Below are positions 62,922-64,000 of a DNA stretch of 64,000 bases, piece after piece. The first letter of the stretch is position 1. Every line of letters begins with the position of its first letter. The stretch is from an uncultured Clostridia bacterium (GTDB lineage: Bacteria > Bacillota > Clostridia > Lutisporales > Lutisporaceae): contig CALGKJ010000080.1 in NCBI GenBank assembly GCA_937930535.1, positions 28,403 through 92,402 of the forward strand, read 5' to 3'. Made by a program: the position numbers and the translations under genes. The notes under the pieces were generated by a model that saw nothing but the letters and a program-made list of their open reading frames with translations, did no database searches and had not been told where the DNA came from.

Positions 62922-64000
62922 ATGCAGAAGCTAAAGAAAGAGGATATAAGAATACTAAATGCCGGGGAACAAATGCACAGAGCAGTACTAGAAAAATACA
63001 ACAGCATTGAAGAATTTGCGGAAACAGCAGGTATAAGGATTAATAGTCTTAATGTGTATTTTCATTGCAAGCCCTATGGTTCTAAAAATTTTAGATTAAG
63101 GCTGTCAAATATGCTTAATAGGAATATAGAGGATATTATATTAGATGATAGACAGCAGATAAATAATTATATTAACTGCATAAGGCAAAATATCCAAGCA
63201 TATAAGCAGCATGAGGATATTGAAGTTTTTAATTGTCTGAAACAAATATGTCAAAGCTATGGCTATGATATAGAGTTATCAAAAGTATTAAGGCTAGTAT
63301 CGACATACTACTACTTTACCCATAGATTGATATTATCCTTTGAATATATAAATTCTGCCATAGAAATCGTTAAGAATATAGGAAATTATGATTTGCTATT
63401 AGGATATAACATAGATTTAGCTATGTATCATGCCAGCAATGGGGAAGTCAGCAAAGCGAAACATTTATATAAGGGGCTTGAAAAGTATATATCACCTGAT
63501 ATAAAAGGTATCAGTAAGAGGACTTTATTTAACTACTATTATCGTTTTGGTGTTATAAACAATTCTGATTTTAAATTTGCACGACAGCTATTTGAAAAGG
63601 CATTAAAATATGCTGAGACAGAGATAGAAATAGGAGGAACCCTTTCTAATATAGGGTTAACATATCACGGAGAAAAGAAATATGACTTAGCACTAAAATA
63701 TTATAATCAGTCTCTGGAAAAATATAATCAAAAAGACAAATTGCAAAGAAGTTATTCATATAATAATATGGCAGATACATACAACGAGCTTGGCAACAAA
63801 AAAGAAGCTAAGAAAAACATAAATCTGGCACTAGAATTGTTAGAAGATAATGATACAGAAACATATTACTATTATATACATAATCTAATAAAAATAGATA
63901 ATGAAAATCTGGAAGATATATATAATAAAATGCTTAGTCATTTTTATAGCTCAAGAAAATTTATAAAAAACAAAACTTATGAAATAAAAGCTATTGATGA
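62922..64000 (+). CDS. TPR-repeat regulator-like protein, cut by the window end
   Basis: An open reading frame starts at the ATG at 62922 (behind GGGGTGTTGAG) and stays open to the last base, giving about 359 residues so far. The first 70 or so residues are helical and could include an atypical DNA-binding domain (KEDIRILNAGEQMHRAVLEKY, quoted in part; EEFAETAGIRINSLNVYF). The rest consists of tetratricopeptide helix pairs (SFEYINSAIEIVKNI, ARQLFEKALKYAETEIE, LALKYYNQSLEKYN, AKKNINLALELLEDN). This resembles RRNPP-type peptide-responsive regulators, but that identification is tentative. An operator overlies its promoter, and it follows the hsd operon on the same strand. Confidence 0.75.
   Translation, partial: MQKLKKEDIRILNAGEQMHRAVLEKYNSIEEFAETAGIRINSLNVYFHCKPYGSKNFRLRLSNMLNRNIEDIILDDRQQINNYINCIRQNIQAYKQHEDIEVFNCLKQICQSYGYDIELSKVLRLVSTYYYFTHRLILSFEYINSAIEIVKNIGNYDLLLGYNIDLAMYHASNGEVSKAKHLYKGLEKYISPDIKGISKRTLFNYYYRFGVINNSDFKFARQLFEKALKYAETEIEIGGTLSNIGLTYHGEKKYDLALKYYNQSLEKYNQKDKLQRSYSYNNMADTYNELGNKKEAKKNINLALELLEDNDTETYYYYIHNLIKIDNENLEDIYNKMLSHFYSSRKFIKNKTYEIKAID

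Overview
The window is AT-rich DNA from a Gram-positive anaerobe, most likely a saccharolytic member of the Clostridia. This rests on the Bacillota-specific WalR-WalK-YycH-YycI-YycJ-HtrA-RlmH block at the left end, gene starts at strong purine-rich ribosome sites (including TTG and GTG starts), HypA/HypB with an iron-sulfur flavoprotein, and two carbohydrate ABC operons with LacI-type repressors. I cannot fix the genus. No tRNA, rRNA or CRISPR array was seen.

Layout. 1-8364: cell-wall stress two-component system walRK (walR is cut by the window edge), a secreted protein with a WalR-type box in front of it, yycH, yycI, the metallo-hydrolase yycJ, the membrane serine protease htrA, and rlmH. 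8345-11511: accessory DNA. The last codons of rlmH recur about 1.5 kb downstream and flank a nuclease-like gene, as SCC elements do at rlmH (orfX) in staphylococci. Two DUF488 genes and a broken dual-OB gene follow. 11734-19843: hypB, a large FeS/FAD oxidoreductase and hypA, then a PAS-GGDEF-HD-GYP protein, a methyltransferase and an MFS exporter.

19966-31554: first sugar region, with manA, a LacI regulator, an ABC importer, a GH13 enzyme, a GH130 phosphorylase, a DUF1861 protein and a GH36 alpha-galactosidase. The likely logic is import of manno- or galactomanno-oligosaccharides, trimming, phosphorolysis to mannose 1-phosphate, and entry into glycolysis through ManA. 31607-39069: a divergent LacI regulator and a second ABC importer with its own ATPase and a GH63/MGH1-like glycosidase. 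Only this second operon carries an ATPase, which might also serve the first importer.

39590-55778: mostly housekeeping genes. These are a DbpA-type helicase, a CvfB-like S1 protein, the thrC-thrB-hom threonine operon, ung, a WG-repeat lipoprotein, a dGTPase-family protein, a K+ channel and an ABC exporter, plus a few unknowns. 56218-62659: a complete type I restriction-modification operon (hsdM-hsdS-hsdR). The window ends inside a TPR regulator-like gene whose promoter is overlaid by a near-perfect palindrome.

Non-coding elements include a 211-bp palindromic MITE with a 7-bp target duplication, a three-copy family of hairpin repeats of about 90-130 bp, and many intrinsic terminators. The candidates for something undescribed are the SCC-like rlmH insertion, the repeat family, and the hypB-oxidoreductase-hypA cluster.
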